NCBI RefSeq assembly: GCF_036568125.1
Contig: NZ_DATCTF010000019.1
Coordinates: 186,001-250,000 of the forward strand
Direction of reading: 5' to 3'
Origin: Magnetovibrio sp.
Lineage (GTDB): Bacteria > Pseudomonadota > Alphaproteobacteria > Rhodospirillales > Magnetovibrionaceae
DNA: 64,000 nt
Made by a program: the position numbers and the translations under genes. The notes below the pieces were generated by a model. It was given only the letters and a program-made list of their open reading frames with translations. It did no database searches and was not told the DNA's origin. This document shows, in pieces, positions 1-7,179 of the stretch. The stretch's first letter is position 1; each line of letters opens with the position of its first letter.

Positions 1-102
1 GGTCTCGCGTTTGAGGCCAGGTGCGGCCATAACCCCAGCCGCGAGAAACAACACCAGCAAAAGGTTAGCTGCGGTCGGGTGCCCGGCGAACCAGCGTATC
101 AC
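1..102 (-). CDS. RND efflux permease, N-terminal fragment (runs off the window)
   Basis: Only the first 34 codons are inside the window. They read from a GTG start (complement of 100-102) as MIRWFAGHPTAANLLLVL..., a short cytoplasmic end followed by the first membrane helix, as in the AcrB/MexB-like inner-membrane pump of RND efflux systems. The GTG overlaps the TGA stop of the upstream membrane fusion protein by 4 bases (GTGA), so the two are translationally coupled and should form one pump. The substrate cannot be told from this fragment. Confidence 0.8.
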   Translation of the reverse strand, partial: MIRWFAGHPTAANLLLVLFLAAGVMAAPGLKRET

Positions 103-1433
103 GGTCGCGCCTCCAGTGGAGCCAGAGACATACCGGGAATGGCGGGGGCTAGGTCATCCAGAACCAGCGCCTCTCCTTGGACCAACCCATTGCTGATCAC
201 CGCACGCCCCTGTTGCCTGAAGGCCACCGTTACAGGGCGAATTTCCAAGCGGCCATGAACATCACGCACATAGACCGTGTCGCCATGATGCACCGCCGCT
301 TCCGGTACGACCACCTGCGGCCCCAACGTCATGCCGGTCAGCTTCACCTCTAAGTACATATTGGGGACCAAAGGAAGACGGTCAGGCAGGCTGGCGCCTG
401 CGTAGGGGTTTTCCACACTCACCACCACCTGAACGGATCGCGCCCGCGGATCGAGGGCGCCCTCGATCCGGCTGACTTTCCCCTGCCACACCTGGTTGGG
501 ATTTGAGACGAGGCGGACTTCCGCTTCAAACTGCGCCGCAGGGCCTTCACGCAATGCAACCATTCCCGTCTTATTGCCGTCGTGACTTGCACCGATGAGA
601 CGAAGGAACGCATCAAAGGGCACCTGCGCGACAACTTCAGCCCGATCGACGCTATCGCCAGTAACGAGTCGCTGGCCGGTATTCACATACTGGAATCGTT
701 CAGTCTCTATTGTCCTTACCCGTAGATCGAACGGCGCGATGATCGCGGTATTAGCCAAATCACGCTGAGAGCGGGCCAATCCGGCCCTAGTCCGTGCAAC
801 TTGCGCTGCAATGCCCTCGCGACGTGCTGGTATTAAAGCCAATGTATTTTGCAATTCCGCTACCGTTCGGCGGATCTGCAGGGTCATGCGCTCTTGTTCA
901 TCGCCACGAACTTGCGGGGACGTACCTTGCGCGACCAATTTATGGGTTCGGGCCAGGTCTTTTTCCGACAACTTCAGGCGGGCCTGTTCAAGAGCCAGCA
1001 CACTACGCGTATTTGCTTCCTCGATGTCGAGTTGCCCTGCCTCCGCAGTAAGGACCGCGAGATCGGCAGCCGCCTGACGGATGGACAACTCATAATCGGC
1101 CGGATCAATTTCCAGCACCTTTGTTCCCGCAGCGATCAACCGCCCGGTCTCCAAATCGGGATGACGATATATAATGCGCCCATTCACTTCGCTTACCGAA
1201 GCCCAGGTTTCCGCTGCTCGGGCGTTACCCCAACCAATTGCAATCGGTCTGACATATTCGGAAACGGCTGTTGCGATGCGCACCGGGATGGAGGGCGTCA
1301 CAGTCTCCGTACGCCCCGGTTCCGGTGCAAACAAAATAAAATATGCTGCTATCGCAACACCTGCCGCGATCGGCGGCAGAAACCAGAGAACCCTGCGCAT
1401 CAGCCGTGAGTTCTCTCCATGGAATTTTTGCAT
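99..1433 (-). CDS. RND efflux membrane fusion protein (HlyD/AcrA type)
   Basis: Periplasmic adaptor linking an inner-membrane RND pump to an outer-membrane channel. About 444 residues: one N-terminal membrane anchor (about residues 12-34), a lipoyl/barrel-sandwich half, a long coiled-coil hairpin rich in Ala, Arg, Glu and Leu, the second lipoyl half (IIAPFDLRV), then beta-barrel and membrane-proximal domains. I chose the ATG at 1431-1433 because AGAAGG precedes it; a longer reading from 1478 starts with TTG and has no ribosome site, and an ATG at 1400 is a possible shorter start. It overlaps the permease start by 4 bases. A TetR gene lies just upstream on the same strand and is the likely local repressor (inferred from position). 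Confidence 0.9.
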   Translation of the reverse strand: MQKFHGENSRLMRRVLWFLPPIAAGVAIAAYFILFAPEPGRTETVTPSIPVRIATAVSEYVRPIAIGWGNARAAETWASVSEVNGRIIYRHPDLETGRLIAAGTKVLEIDPADYELSIRQAAADLAVLTAEAGQLDIEEANTRSVLALEQARLKLSEKDLARTHKLVAQGTSPQVRGDEQERMTLQIRRTVAELQNTLALIPARREGIAAQVARTRAGLARSQRDLANTAIIAPFDLRVRTIETERFQYVNTGQRLVTGDSVDRAEVVAQVPFDAFLRLIGASHDGNKTGMVALREGPAAQFEAEVRLVSNPNQVWQGKVSRIEGALDPRARSVQVVVSVENPYAGASLPDRLPLVPNMYLEVKLTGMTLGPQVVVPEAAVHHGDTVYVRDVHGRLEIRPVTVAFRQQGRAVISNGLVQGEALVLDDLAPAIPGMSLAPLEARP

Positions 1434-1545
1434 CGTCAAAAAACCTTCTGTATCGCACGGTGAAAATCCGCCGCACAAACTTCAGGAGGGTACGCACCCA
1501 TTTTCAATCAAGGCTGAAAGCCCTCATCTTCCTGACGCAGCAGAT

Positions 1546-2145
1546 TTATTTGAAACTATCGAGTTGCAGATCAAGCAACCTTTTCCCTTCGGCCACTAAA
1601 TCAAACCCCCGTGCATTGAGCGACCATCGCATAACAAGCCCCTGTATCAGGGCCAAAATAAGATAGGCGGCATCATCGGCATCAAGTGTTTGACGGAATC
1701 GGCCTGAGGCAATTTCAGCCTCGATCAGCTTGGCAAAATGGCGTTGTCGGCTGGCCATTAACGCGGCAAAGAAGGCCCGCAACTTTTCATTTTCAGAATG
1801 AAGTTCGCGCGAAAATAAAATCGCGTGGATTGCCGGGGTCTTCTCCAAAAAACCCAAATGCCCGAGCACAAGTTTCCTCAATTTACCGGCTGGGATGGTT
1901 TCCTCTTTCTCGCTCGCACCTACTTTTTTACCCATCATTGCGCTAATGCGCTGAGCGACAGCCCACCAGATATCACCCTTCGTCGGGAAATGCCGGAAAA
2001 TGCCGGGTTGAGAAATTCCAACTTCCTTAGCAATCCGTTCCGTGGTGATTCGGTCCGGTCCGATATCACCAGCCAATCGGATGGCGACATCTACAATCTC
2101 AGCTTTGCGTTCATCAGCACTTTTTCTGGTGCGAACTGTGGTCAT
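1546..2145 (-). CDS. TetR/AcrR-family transcriptional regulator
   Basis: 199 residues, the normal TetR size. The N-terminal helix-turn-helix is clear at about residues 10-58 (ITTERIAKEVGISQPGIFRHF), followed by a helical ligand-binding half with no recognisable signature. It sits between a small membrane protein gene (5 bases upstream) and the RND adaptor gene (112 bases downstream), all on the minus strand. By analogy with AcrR-type repressors it probably controls this pump and perhaps its own operon; the inducer is unknown. Confidence 0.9.
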   Translation of the reverse strand: MTTVRTRKSADERKAEIVDVAIRLAGDIGPDRITTERIAKEVGISQPGIFRHFPTKGDIWWAVAQRISAMMGKKVGASEKEETIPAGKLRKLVLGHLGFLEKTPAIHAILFSRELHSENEKLRAFFAALMASRQRHFAKLIEAEIASGRFRQTLDADDAAYLILALIQGLVMRWSLNARGFDLVAEGKRLLDLQLDSFK

Positions 2146-2150
2146 TTAAA

Positions 2151-2552
2151 TCATCCCATTATCCAAGCCTTGCGGGTAAAGAAGGCGATGGACAACCATA
2201 CCACGGTCCGCAAACTCATGGCACCGACAGTACGTGCTTCAAAGTCTCCGCCCGCTAAAATATGGAAGCCAAAGGCGATAAACACGATCACCGTCGTCGC
2301 AGCGAGTAGCCAAGATAACTTCACCGCCCAACCACGCCCCCAAAAGAGGCCCGCGCCAGCGAGGACATAAACAAACCCAGCGAAAAAATTAAACCACAGG
2401 ACGAAGGGCACATAAGCGCCTGCCGCAGCCCTCGCAGGACCATCAAAAAACAACACGGCGCCACCGGACTTAATCGTTAAAAGCCCAAACAACACAGCAA
2501 CGATTGAGGCGACAACGGCCACCCACGGTCTTGACGGTGTTATCCCTTGCAT
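2151..2552 (-). CDS. Small four-helix integral membrane protein, function unknown
   Basis: 133 residues with four predicted membrane helices (roughly residues 8-28, 44-66, 73-94 and 107-124) and short loops, ending in a basic tail (TRKAWIMG). I placed the start at the ATG at 2550-2552, preceded by AAAGGTG at 5 bases; the upstream ATG at 2573 would overlap the preceding gene. It starts 4 bases after the stop of the cytochrome gene and ends 5 bases before the TetR gene, so the three are probably one transcript. I do not recognise the family; it loosely resembles DoxX-like or other small membrane proteins in size only. Confidence 0.7.
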   Translation of the reverse strand: MQGITPSRPWVAVVASIVAVLFGLLTIKSGGAVLFFDGPARAAAGAYVPFVLWFNFFAGFVYVLAGAGLFWGRGWAVKLSWLLAATTVIVFIAFGFHILAGGDFEARTVGAMSLRTVVWLSIAFFTRKAWIMG

Positions 2553-2556
2553 GATG

Positions 2557-3030
2557 TCACCTTTGTTTGGCATCTAATCGGTACGCGGCATGGCAAGCCG
2601 TACAATTGAGCAACAATTCGCTCACTTTAGTGAGAATGATCTGTTCATCGCCCATGTCTTGCGCTTCTAAGGCGAGCGCATCGAAGGCCTGGTGGGTCTT
2701 CATCCCCAGGGATTTGAATTCAAGCGGCAATTTGCTCATCAAGGCGACCGGAACATCTTGCGCATTGGCCATGCCAACCGCATGCGCACTGTCCGATATT
2801 ACGGCCATGTCCTTTGCGGCAAGCCCTGAGGTGATCGATTGCACACTTTCGAGAAATCCACGCATTTCGGCGAGAAGCATATCCCGCTCACCTGCGGATA
2901 GATTTATGGTCATTCGTCCATCATCGTGAGACGTTACATCGCCACGGATAACAAACACGTAGGCTAAGGCCACAACGGCTAAGCCCAACAGAGCCGTAGT
3001 TCCCCAACATAATTTGCACGTTCTTTTCAT
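2557..3030 (-). CDS. Exported cytochrome c with C-terminal haem motif (class II / c'-like)
   Basis: 157 residues. It begins with MKRTCKLCW and a hydrophobic helix (about residues 9-28) that would serve as signal peptide or membrane anchor. The rest is helical and ends with a single haem-binding motif CTACH about 12 residues from the C-terminus (LLLNCTACHAAYRLDAKQR). A four-helix bundle with CxxCH on the last helix is the hallmark of class II c-type cytochromes such as cytochrome c'. I chose the ATG at 3028-3030, with GGAAG 8 bases upstream; the longer reading needs a TTG. It is the first gene of the block that leads into the TetR and efflux genes. A role in electron transfer or gas binding is family knowledge, not shown here. 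Confidence 0.75.
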   Translation of the reverse strand: MKRTCKLCWGTTALLGLAVVALAYVFVIRGDVTSHDDGRMTINLSAGERDMLLAEMRGFLESVQSITSGLAAKDMAVISDSAHAVGMANAQDVPVALMSKLPLEFKSLGMKTHQAFDALALEAQDMGDEQIILTKVSELLLNCTACHAAYRLDAKQR

Positions 3031-3226
3031 GTCATCTGCTTCCAAACCCTAGCTAAATCGTAAGATAGCGATTAATCACTAACATAATAAATTTGTTCGT
3101 CAACTACATTAAAGTTTAGCTCTTCGTTATAAGGTGGTGGGGCGCCCCCCTGCCAAAAACACAGTGCGCAAGGTAAGTGCCCTCTCTGCAGTGAAGGGCC
3201 GTCAGTCACAAGAATTTGCCTTGAAC

Positions 3227-3583
3227 TTAGTTTTCAACGCTCAAAGTCACACCTTCGGAGTTGCGGTATTTACCCCCGCCAAGCGACACAAACGTTACGC
3301 AACTCTTTGTGAGATGCGAACCGCGAACCAAATCCATACAGAGGCCATCTTGGCCGTAACGCCATTTTCCTGACCCGGACAAGATCGGCGAGTTTATCGT
3401 CACTGCGCCATCCTGATGATAGATAACCCGGACCGCCATCCCCATGCGTCTTCCCACAAGCGTTTTGCCGATGATCTCTTGATCAATTTGTGCTTTCGAG
3501 AGCAGCTCCTCGGAACGGGCTGTCGCGGAAGAGACGGCAAGCCAAAAGAAACTACAAACCATAAGGGGGCGAAGTGGCGACAT
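3227..3583 (-). CDS. Exported small protein, function unknown
   Basis: 118 residues from the ATG at 3581-3583, which has TTGGAG at a good distance. A signal peptide is plain (hydrophobic residues 7-18, cleavage likely near ATARS). The mature part is about 95 residues, mostly beta-prone with alternating Gly and hydrophobic residues (SGSGKWRYGQDGLCMDL) and two Cys that could form a disulphide (in GLCMDL and KSCVTF). It resembles the general style of small periplasmic DUF proteins, but I cannot name the family. It stands between the cytochrome gene and a lipoprotein gene, all minus strand. Confidence 0.65.
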   Translation of the reverse strand: MSPLRPLMVCSFFWLAVSSATARSEELLSKAQIDQEIIGKTLVGRRMGMAVRVIYHQDGAVTINSPILSGSGKWRYGQDGLCMDLVRGSHLTKSCVTFVSLGGGKYRNSEGVTLSVEN

Positions 3584-3691
3584 GAAGATCTCCAAATTTA
3601 TCTTGTAACCATGCTCACAGTTGTCGGTGTTCCAAACCGCTATCCAACACGCGGCGCATATGGAACGTGCGCACAAATGAGCGCACAGGGC

Positions 3692-4168
3692 CTAGGAAGA
3701 AACAATTTTCCACTGACCATCTGGCTGCCGACATGCTTTGCCGTAGGCTTGCTCCGTCTTTCCACCGACGGTGATTTCTTGCTGAAACTCACGGCAAACC
3801 TGTCCGGTTGCATCTTGGTGTGCCGGCTTTGGCGTGATCGCCCCCGCATGTCCCGTGTCAGGGTTTTTCCATCGCACCGGTTGATTGGAAGCGCCGTTTT
3901 CAAGCGCATCCTGCTGACTATTCGCAGCCATCATTTGGTCCACTTGGTCTAAATTCTTGCCTATGGATTTACCCAGAAACGCACCACCGAGCACACCGGC
4001 GGCAACAGCCACCAATCGCCCATCGCCTTTGCCCACTTGCGCACCGGCCAAACCGCCCAACCCAGCACCGCCGAGCGTTCCGACCAATTCTTTTGATCCT
4101 GTGCTTTGGCAACCCGCTAGCATGATCAGACCAACAAAACCAACCGCCACCTTGCTTATTTTATGCAT
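3692..4168 (-). CDS. Glycine-zipper lipoprotein, 17 kDa surface antigen-like
   Basis: 158 residues. It has a lipobox (LAGC, Cys at about residue 20) and is therefore an exported lipoprotein. Residues about 28-68 are a Gly-rich double hairpin (GTLGGAGLGGLAGAQVGKG ... GGAFLGKSIGKNLD), typical of the glycine-zipper 2TM domain. The C-terminal region (CREFQQEITVGGKTEQAYGKAC) matches the pattern of rickettsial 17 kDa antigen-like proteins. These are outer-membrane-associated lipoproteins with a structural or envelope-stress role in relatives. It lies alone, with a 560-base gap upstream. Confidence 0.8.
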   Translation of the reverse strand: MHKISKVAVGFVGLIMLAGCQSTGSKELVGTLGGAGLGGLAGAQVGKGDGRLVAVAAGVLGGAFLGKSIGKNLDQVDQMMAANSQQDALENGASNQPVRWKNPDTGHAGAITPKPAHQDATGQVCREFQQEITVGGKTEQAYGKACRQPDGQWKIVSS

Positions 4169-4694
4169 CGTATTTTTCTTTCATAACGCCATCGTCATGG
4201 ATGGATCTCGTTGAAATAAAAAAGGGGGGAGCGACATAACCATCGGGGGAATAATTATGACTTCAGCCCCCCCCTCTCCCCCCCCGGCCTAATCTCAGAA
4301 GGCCTGTACTCAGGGGGAATCGAATGAACATCAACCGCTGGTCAGCGCTATTTCCACTGCGCGGTCTGCGGCATAAACAGCCTTAAAATTTCCTACGCTT
4401 GAGGACCGACCTGTACATACCCTCTTCATCTTTCCTCGCTTCGAGACCCTGTTTTGTAAGGGCGAAGTTCCCTCACCAGTCACGAAACACCATAACCACA
4501 CATGCCACAACGGCATTTAGTTAGTTATTAATTGCTAACTTATTGCCGCCAATCTTATTTGTAAAGCCCCAATTATCACCCCAAGCGAACACCATATGCC
4601 GAGAGCCCGGGACTTGGTAATCAGCCTCTTCTATCACCGCCCTGAACAGCCGCGTCACGTAATATCCATTTGAGGCTTAGCGTCGAACATGATA
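4169..4694. other. Intergenic region without a convincing gene
   Basis: About 525 bases between the lipoprotein gene and the globin gene. The longest reading frame (61 codons, minus strand, 4331-4516) has no ribosome site and no recognisable content. It holds two C-rich homopolymer stretches around 4266-4287. The right-hand end carries the globin promoter and operator. I see no RNA gene here. Confidence 0.6.
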
Positions 4695-4717
4695 AAGATG
4701 CATTTAATATACCTCTT
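4695..4717 (+). promoter_or_regulatory. NsrR-type operator upstream of the truncated globin gene
   Basis: The left half AAGATGCATTT is identical to the half-site of the enterobacterial NsrR consensus as I remember it. The right half ATATACCTCTT matches 8 of 11 positions of the inverted half. The 11-1-11 geometry is correct. It ends 13 bases before the globin ATG, so a bound repressor would block transcription or initiation. An NsrR gene lies 1.6 kb downstream with similar sites. Confidence 0.65.
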
Positions 4718-4730
4718 TTAAGGAACCCCC

Positions 4731-5183
4731 ATGTCTGAATCACGCCGCACAGAAATCAGAAATCAAATAGTTGCCGGCACCGGCATCGACGAAGCGATGA
4801 TCGAGCACCTTGTGCATACTTTCTATGCCCGCATCCAGGGTGACGAGGTGCTCGGCCCCATCTTTGCTGCACACATCACCGACTGGGGGCCTCATTTGCG
4901 AACCATGTGCGACTTCTGGTCATCCGTCACATTGATGACTGGGCGCTTTCATGGCAACCCTATGGGCAAACATGCGAATCTGCCTGTCGATGCTCGCCAC
5001 TTTGACCGTTGGTTGGAGCTGTTCGAAAATACTGCACGAACCGTTTGCCCTCCCACTGCCGCCAACCACTTCATAGAACGCGCTCGCCGCATCGCAGAAA
5101 GCCTGGAGCTCGGCATCGCCGTTGGACACGGGCATATTTTGGCCAAAGGCCAACGTTTCATCAAAGATGATCTCAGTGTTTGA
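4731..5183 (+). CDS. Group III truncated haemoglobin
   Basis: 150 residues, a usual length for group III (TrHb3/Ctb-like) globins with a short N-terminal extension. Diagnostic segments are IEHLVHTFYARIQGDEVLGP, the distal region HLRTMCDFWSSVTLMTGRFHG (residue positions about 55-75), and GKHANLPVDARHFDRWLELF with the proximal His (of ARHFDRW). These proteins bind haem and are linked to NO or O2 chemistry in Campylobacter. An NsrR-type operator directly in front and a neighbouring nsrR gene support NO-induced expression. The ribosome site AAGGA is followed by five C bases before the ATG. Confidence 0.88.
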   Translation: MSESRRTEIRNQIVAGTGIDEAMIEHLVHTFYARIQGDEVLGPIFAAHITDWGPHLRTMCDFWSSVTLMTGRFHGNPMGKHANLPVDARHFDRWLELFENTARTVCPPTAANHFIERARRIAESLELGIAVGHGHILAKGQRFIKDDLSV

Positions 5184-5205
5184 CCCACCACCGAAGAGGT
5201 GATCA

Positions 5206-5424
5206 ATGAGCAACCACCACAATGATGATGCACCCACGTCTTATGCATCCCCACCGTGCTTCATGCACGAACTTGATTCCAGGTATTCAGGGCTTCTCCG
5301 CCCATCAGACAGCCCTCAACACATGGGGGGCGTGTGTTGGTGTAAAGCAGATCGCGACAAGCCGATTTTACAAGACATACGATTGGGGGGCGAAGCAGGT
5401 ATTTTCCTCCTACATGTTGAATAG
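5206..5424 (+). CDS. Small ORF with strong ribosome site after the globin gene; possible remnant
   Basis: 72 codons starting 22 bases after the globin stop, with GAGGTGATCA immediately before the ATG, one of the best ribosome sites in the region. The first 25 residues include YASPPCFMHELDSRYSGL, which looks like the conserved N-terminus of a family of small cytosolic proteins (I recall DUF6306-type proteins with a similar start, but cannot confirm). After that the frame loses character, while another frame (5222-5617) continues open. I think it is either a short NO-cluster protein or the start of a longer gene broken by a frameshift. Function unknown. Confidence 0.4.
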   Translation: MSNHHNDDAPTSYASPPCFMHELDSRYSGLLRPSDSPQHMGGVCWCKADRDKPILQDIRLGGEAGIFLLHVE

Positions 5425-5445
5425 GAAGGCACTCGGACAACGTCC

Positions 5446-6042
5446 TTACTCTTGCGTTTGGCGTCTCCAAAAGCGCCGCGACACGCGCGAGACTGGGAAC
5501 CAGAACAAAGGCCACGACTTTTTGCCAAAGACGTTGTTGGTGGCGAACGCAACAAGCAAAAGCACAGCCACACCAAGCGCCACCGGAGACGCCACATATT
5601 GGAACCCGAGATCATGAATCCGATCTGTGCCAATCACCGCGATCAATGCGGACGCTCCCCCCGGCGGATGTAGACTGCGCGTGAGTTGCATACCACCGAT
5701 GGCCAGAGACACCGCCAGCGCCATCGACACGCCGTTCGATACACCAACCGCTTTATATGCCGCGACTCCGATTGCGGCAGACAGCACATGTCCGACTAAC
5801 ACGTTATAGGGTTGTGCAAGGGGGCTGTTCGGCGCACCGAACAACAGCACCGCCGAGGCGCCGAACGCACCAATAATCAATGGAGCATCGTGCCCGATTA
5901 CAATCAAACTTTCCAATTCTGCCAGAACGAAAATGGCGAGACCAGAGCTGACCACCGACCAAGCTATGGCGCTCAACGGGGGACGCGCCATCGGTACATG
6001 ATGAGCCGGTTGATGATCTGGTTTTCGTTCCTGATTTTGCAT
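5446..6042 (-). CDS. HPP-family integral membrane protein
   Basis: 198 residues with four to five membrane helices (about residues 22-42, 52-70, 80-100, 105-122 and 140-166) and the family signature SLHPPGGASALIAV at about residue 122. HPP proteins are polytopic membrane proteins; a plant and cyanobacterial member has been connected with nitrite transport. Start at the ATG of 6040-6042, preceded by AGGGGA. It is transcribed divergently from nsrR, with a perfect palindrome between them, and converges on the globin transcript. Context suggests a role in nitrite or NO handling; this is inference. Confidence 0.85.
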   Translation of the reverse strand: MQNQERKPDHQPAHHVPMARPPLSAIAWSVVSSGLAIFVLAELESLIVIGHDAPLIIGAFGASAVLLFGAPNSPLAQPYNVLVGHVLSAAIGVAAYKAVGVSNGVSMALAVSLAIGGMQLTRSLHPPGGASALIAVIGTDRIHDLGFQYVASPVALGVAVLLLVAFATNNVFGKKSWPLFWFPVSRVSRRFWRRQTQE

Positions 6043-6177
6043 TCATCGTTCCCCTGAACATTCAAAACCAATATGTGGAGGCCGTTTGTTTTCAATACCG
6101 CTCGAAACGCTCCCCTAGAAGTTCGATGGTGTTCGAGCAGAAGAATTCGAAGCTCATAGGCCTATTGAGTTGCACCA

Positions 6178-6214
6178 ACCCAATAACATGCATATAATAT
6201 GCATGTTATTGGGT
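6178..6214. promoter_or_regulatory. Perfect 18+1+18 palindrome, NsrR-type operator
   Basis: Bases 6178-6195 are the exact reverse complement of 6197-6214. The central 23 bases (6185-6207) have the layout of an NsrR site: ATGCAT cores in both half-sites and the 11-1-11 spacing. A TATAAT -10 hexamer for nsrR lies at 6214-6219, touching the right edge, so bound protein would cover the promoter. The same site could also control the divergent HPP gene, whose ATG is about 135 bases away. Confidence 0.75.
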
Positions 6215-6217
6215 ATA

Positions 6218-6240
6218 ATGATGCGCTTGTAAAGCATCTT
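6218..6240 (+). promoter_or_regulatory. Second NsrR-like operator and nsrR promoter -10 region
   Basis: Reads ATGATGCGCTTG/TAAAGCATCTT: an imperfect dyad (GATGC...GCATC) matching 17 of 23 positions of the remembered NsrR consensus. It starts inside the TATAAT at 6214-6219, where the nsrR transcript should begin. With the palindrome just upstream this makes a tandem operator, consistent with autorepression. Confidence 0.55.
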
Positions 6241-6326
6241 TGCATGCGTATCGTTACTCCCGGTGACAACCATCGCACAGGCTGTTGGGTCACTAAGAAC
6301 GTTCAACGGATGAAAGCAATACCCCA

Positions 6327-6782
6327 ATGCGTCTGACCGCACACACGGATTACGCTCTTCGCGTACTTATCTATTTAGGGCTGCAGCCTGATCGCATGGC
6401 GACTATTCGGGAAATTTCCGAGCGTTATGAGTTATCGCGCGACCACATTATGAAAATCGCACAAAAGCTGAGCAACGCAGGCTTCATCGAAACAGTCCGC
6501 GGCAAGAATGGAGGCATTCGGTTGGGGCGCGAACCGGCAACGATTGTGGTCGGCGACATTATCCGAACCATGGAAGGCCGCATGGATTTGGTTGAATGCC
6601 ATGGTCATGGCAAAAAAAACTGCTTGATTGCACCGGTGTGCCTCCTACAGGACGTTATGCACGAAGCGTTGGAAGCTTTTCTGGTTGTCTTGGACCGCTA
6701 CACCCTCGCGGACCTTCTCCATCCATCTAAGGAGCTGACCAAATTGGTACAGCTTGATGTGAAATACATCAAATCGGCATGA
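6327..6782 (+). CDS. nsrR: NsrR, Rrf2-family nitric-oxide-sensing repressor
   Basis: 151 residues. N-terminal winged helix (MRLTAHTDYALRVLIYLGL ... TIREISERYELSRDHIMKIA), a recognition helix and wing (GKNGGIRLGR), then the iron-sulphur region ECHGHGKKNCLIAPVCLL with three Cys at about 92, 100 and 106. Spacing C-x7-C-x5-C is near that of NsrR (rather than IscR), and NsrR binds a [4Fe-4S] or [2Fe-2S] cluster that NO destroys. Two operator-like sites in its own promoter and one before the globin gene fit an autoregulated NO regulon. It is followed by the DsrC-like and CBS genes in the same direction. Confidence 0.9.
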   Translation: MRLTAHTDYALRVLIYLGLQPDRMATIREISERYELSRDHIMKIAQKLSNAGFIETVRGKNGGIRLGREPATIVVGDIIRTMEGRMDLVECHGHGKKNCLIAPVCLLQDVMHEALEAFLVVLDRYTLADLLHPSKELTKLVQLDVKYIKSA

Positions 6783-6834
6783 GGCAGAATATCCACGTAA
6801 ATTCCCCCATGATAAATGAGATAACGAGGGCATT

Positions 6835-7161
6835 ATGACTGCACAAACATTCTACATTGGGGCTCTAACCGGCGATGAAGGCTATCTGTTAGACCCAAGT
6901 GACTGGAGTGAAAGAATCGCGGAAACATTTGCTGCTGAAGAAGACATCGTGTTGACCGAAGAACACTGGCATGTGATCCGCTTCGTTCGGGAATGGTATG
7001 GCGAGCATGGCGTTGCCCCCAGCTCGCGCGACGCCGTTATGTTCATGAAAAACAGCGGCGCCCCCCGCAATCGTCTGTTCGAGTTGTTTCCCTATGGTTA
7101 TGTGCAGCAGGTCTGCAAAATATCCGGCATGAAAAAACCGCGGTCTTGGAGTACCGGATGA
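6835..7161 (+). CDS. DsrC/TusE-family sulphur-relay protein without the penultimate Cys
   Basis: 108 residues. The family core is clear: GYLLDPSDWSERIAETFA, LTEEHWHVIRFVREWY, LFPYGYVQQVCKISGM. In DsrC and TusE the penultimate residue is the persulphide-carrying Cys. Here the chain ends KKPRSWSTG, with no Cys; the only Cys is the upstream one in QQVCK, about 14 residues from the end, near the second redox Cys of DsrC. It therefore cannot work like TusE in tRNA thiolation; a regulatory or different redox role is more likely. GAGGG precedes the ATG. It lies 52 bases after nsrR and 18 before the CBS gene, so NO control is likely. Confidence 0.85.
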   Translation: MTAQTFYIGALTGDEGYLLDPSDWSERIAETFAAEEDIVLTEEHWHVIRFVREWYGEHGVAPSSRDAVMFMKNSGAPRNRLFELFPYGYVQQVCKISGMKKPRSWSTG

Positions 7162-7179
7162 CACATATGGAGAAACCAG

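Noticed and set aside
4331..4516. 61-codon minus-strand frame between the lipoprotein and globin genes
   Set aside because: No ribosome site, no recognisable sequence, and in a gap with homopolymer runs.
5227..5249. GATGCA...TGCATC inverted repeat downstream of the globin gene, at first taken as another NsrR operator
   Set aside because: The halves span 23 bases, whereas the NsrR site has them within 19; the position inside the short ORF also makes regulation unlikely.
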